Below are positions 54,666-55,436 of a stretch of 55,436 nt of DNA, in pieces; positions within the stretch are counted from its first letter, which is position 1; each line of letters begins with the position of its first letter. A program made the position numbers and the translations under genes. Origin of the DNA: Hyphomicrobiales bacterium (GTDB lineage Bacteria > Pseudomonadota > Alphaproteobacteria > Rhizobiales > Rhizobiaceae); contig JAFKJW010000188.1 of assembly GCA_017305925.1 (NCBI GenBank), positions 1 through 55,436 on the forward strand. The letters are read 5' to 3'. The notes under the pieces are model-generated. The model had not been told where the DNA came from. It searched no databases and saw only the letters and a list, made by a program, of their open reading frames with translations.

Positions 54666-55436
54666 TCACTCGGCCGCCAGCCGCTCGGCGAGGAACCCGC
54701 CGGACTGCCGCTTCCAGAGCTGCGCATAGAGCCCGTCGCGCGCGACGAGCTCGTCATGGGTGCCCTCCTCGACGATCCTGCCGCCGTCGATGACGATCAG
54801 CCTGTCGAGCGCGGCGATGGTGGAGAGCCGGTGCGCGATCGCGATGACCGTCTTGCCCTCCATCAGGCGGCCGAGGTTTTCCTGGATCGCCGCCTCGACC
54901 TCCGAATCGAGCGCGGACGTGGCCTCGTCGAGGATCAGGATCGGCGCGTCCTTCACCATCATGCGCGCGATGGCGACGCGCTGGCGCTGGCCGCCGGAAA
55001 GTTTGACGCCGCGCTCGCCGACATGCGCCGCATAGCCGGTGCGTCCGCGCGGATCGCTTACGTCCACGATGAAGTCGTGCGCGGCGGCGCGCATGGCGGC
55101 ATCGACGATCTCCTCCTCGGACGCCTCCTCGCGCCCATAGGCGATGTTGTCGCGGATCGAGCGGTGCATCAGCATCGCCTCCTGGCTGACGACGCCGAAC
55201 TGCGCGCGCAGCGAGGTTTGGGTGACGCTCCTTATATCCCGGCCGTCGATCAGGATGCGCCCGCCCTGCACGTCGAAGAGCCGCAGCATGAGGTTGACGA
55301 TGGTCGTCTTGCCGGCGCCCGACGGCCCCACCAGCGCCACCCGTTCGCCAGGCCTTATATGGAAGCTCAGCCCGTCGATGACGCCGCCCTCCTTCTCGTA
55401 GTGGAAGGAGACGTTCTCGAAGCGGATGTCGCCTTT
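54666..55436 (-). CDS. ABC exporter ATP-binding domain (C-terminal part; gene continues past the window)
   Basis: The last 256 residues of an ABC transporter of the MsbA/multidrug type are visible. They include Walker A GPSGAGKTTIVNLML, Q-loop GVVSQEAMLMHRSI, signature KLSGGQRQRVAIAR, Walker B APILILDEATSALDSE, and the switch His in AIAHRLSTI. The reading frame is open to the window edge; the N-terminal membrane domain lies outside. It probably exports lipids or drugs across the inner membrane. The DUF6665 gene follows 7 bases downstream. Confidence 0.93.
   Translation of the reverse strand, partial: KGDIRFENVSFHYEKEGGVIDGLSFHIRPGERVALVGPSGAGKTTIVNLMLRLFDVQGGRILIDGRDIRSVTQTSLRAQFGVVSQEAMLMHRSIRDNIAYGREEASEEEIVDAAMRAAAHDFIVDVSDPRGRTGYAAHVGERGVKLSGGQRQRVAIARMMVKDAPILILDEATSALDSEVEAAIQENLGRLMEGKTVIAIAHRLSTIAALDRLIVIDGGRIVEEGTHDELVARDGLYAQLWKRQSGGFLAERLAAE

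Overview
The window is a high-GC chromosomal segment of an alphaproteobacterium of the Rhizobiales/Hyphomicrobiales. The most likely group is Phyllobacteriaceae (Mesorhizobium, Chelativorans, Nitratireductor or Aquamicrobium type). The basis is gene content and order (lrp-trxB-lsrB beside greA-lpsB, petP-petR, rplY-pth-ychF, petABC, a BA14K protein, sqdBDC) and palindromic intergenic repeats of rhizobial style. No species can be named from sequence reading alone. The segment is mostly core genome with a few mobile or accessory insertions.

Layout. 1-0.7 kb: the last codons of an IS630-type transposase abut a small membrane-protein gene. 0.7-6.4 kb: a small RNA with an anti-Shine-Dalgarno loop (alpha-r14/NfeR1 type), then lsrB, trxB, lrp, two LPS-core glycosyltransferases and greA, whose leader carries a complete terminator. 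6.4-12.2 kb: DUF3775, two extensin-like proteins, a CBS-domain membrane protein, a DUF2283 protein, a divergent flavin reductase/HxlR pair, a large nested inverted repeat and a thioesterase. 12.4-18.6 kb: a GMC oxidoreductase, an enolase-superfamily protein and the sulfolipid genes sqdB-sqdD-sqdC, with palindromic repeats between genes. 18.7-30.7 kb: DUF3137, ClpS2, a TPR-sulfotransferase, a periplasmic sugar dehydrogenase, a DUF922 protease, a VOC protein, an unusually long UvrB, a triple-Kazal lipoprotein, UbiK, YbjN, CsaA and small proteins. 30.9-38.3 kb: an MHS transporter with a large extra loop, histidine kinase/PetR/PetP, an MBL hydrolase, BA14K and two cold-shock genes. 38.6-49.4 kb: lgt, a MidA-type methyltransferase, pgeF, a creatinase-fold protein, a lipoprotein, prs, a zeta-like kinase, rplY, pth, a vapBC module, ychF and two MaoC-like proteins. 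49.5-55.4 kb: a tautomerase, HxlR-SCP2, apt, petABC, DUF6665 and the end of an ABC exporter.

The strongest anomalies are: (1) pth has a clean in-frame internal deletion of about 45 codons that removes the catalytic histidine, and a vapBC module sits directly after it where ychF normally follows; (2) the greA leader has a promoter, a full terminator and two GNRA-loop hairpins, an attenuator-like layout recalling E. coli GraL; (3) the alpha-r14-type sRNA; (4) UvrB has a tail with four short repeated motifs; (5) two enzyme-fold proteins (enolase superfamily and M24/creatinase fold) lack expected metal ligands.
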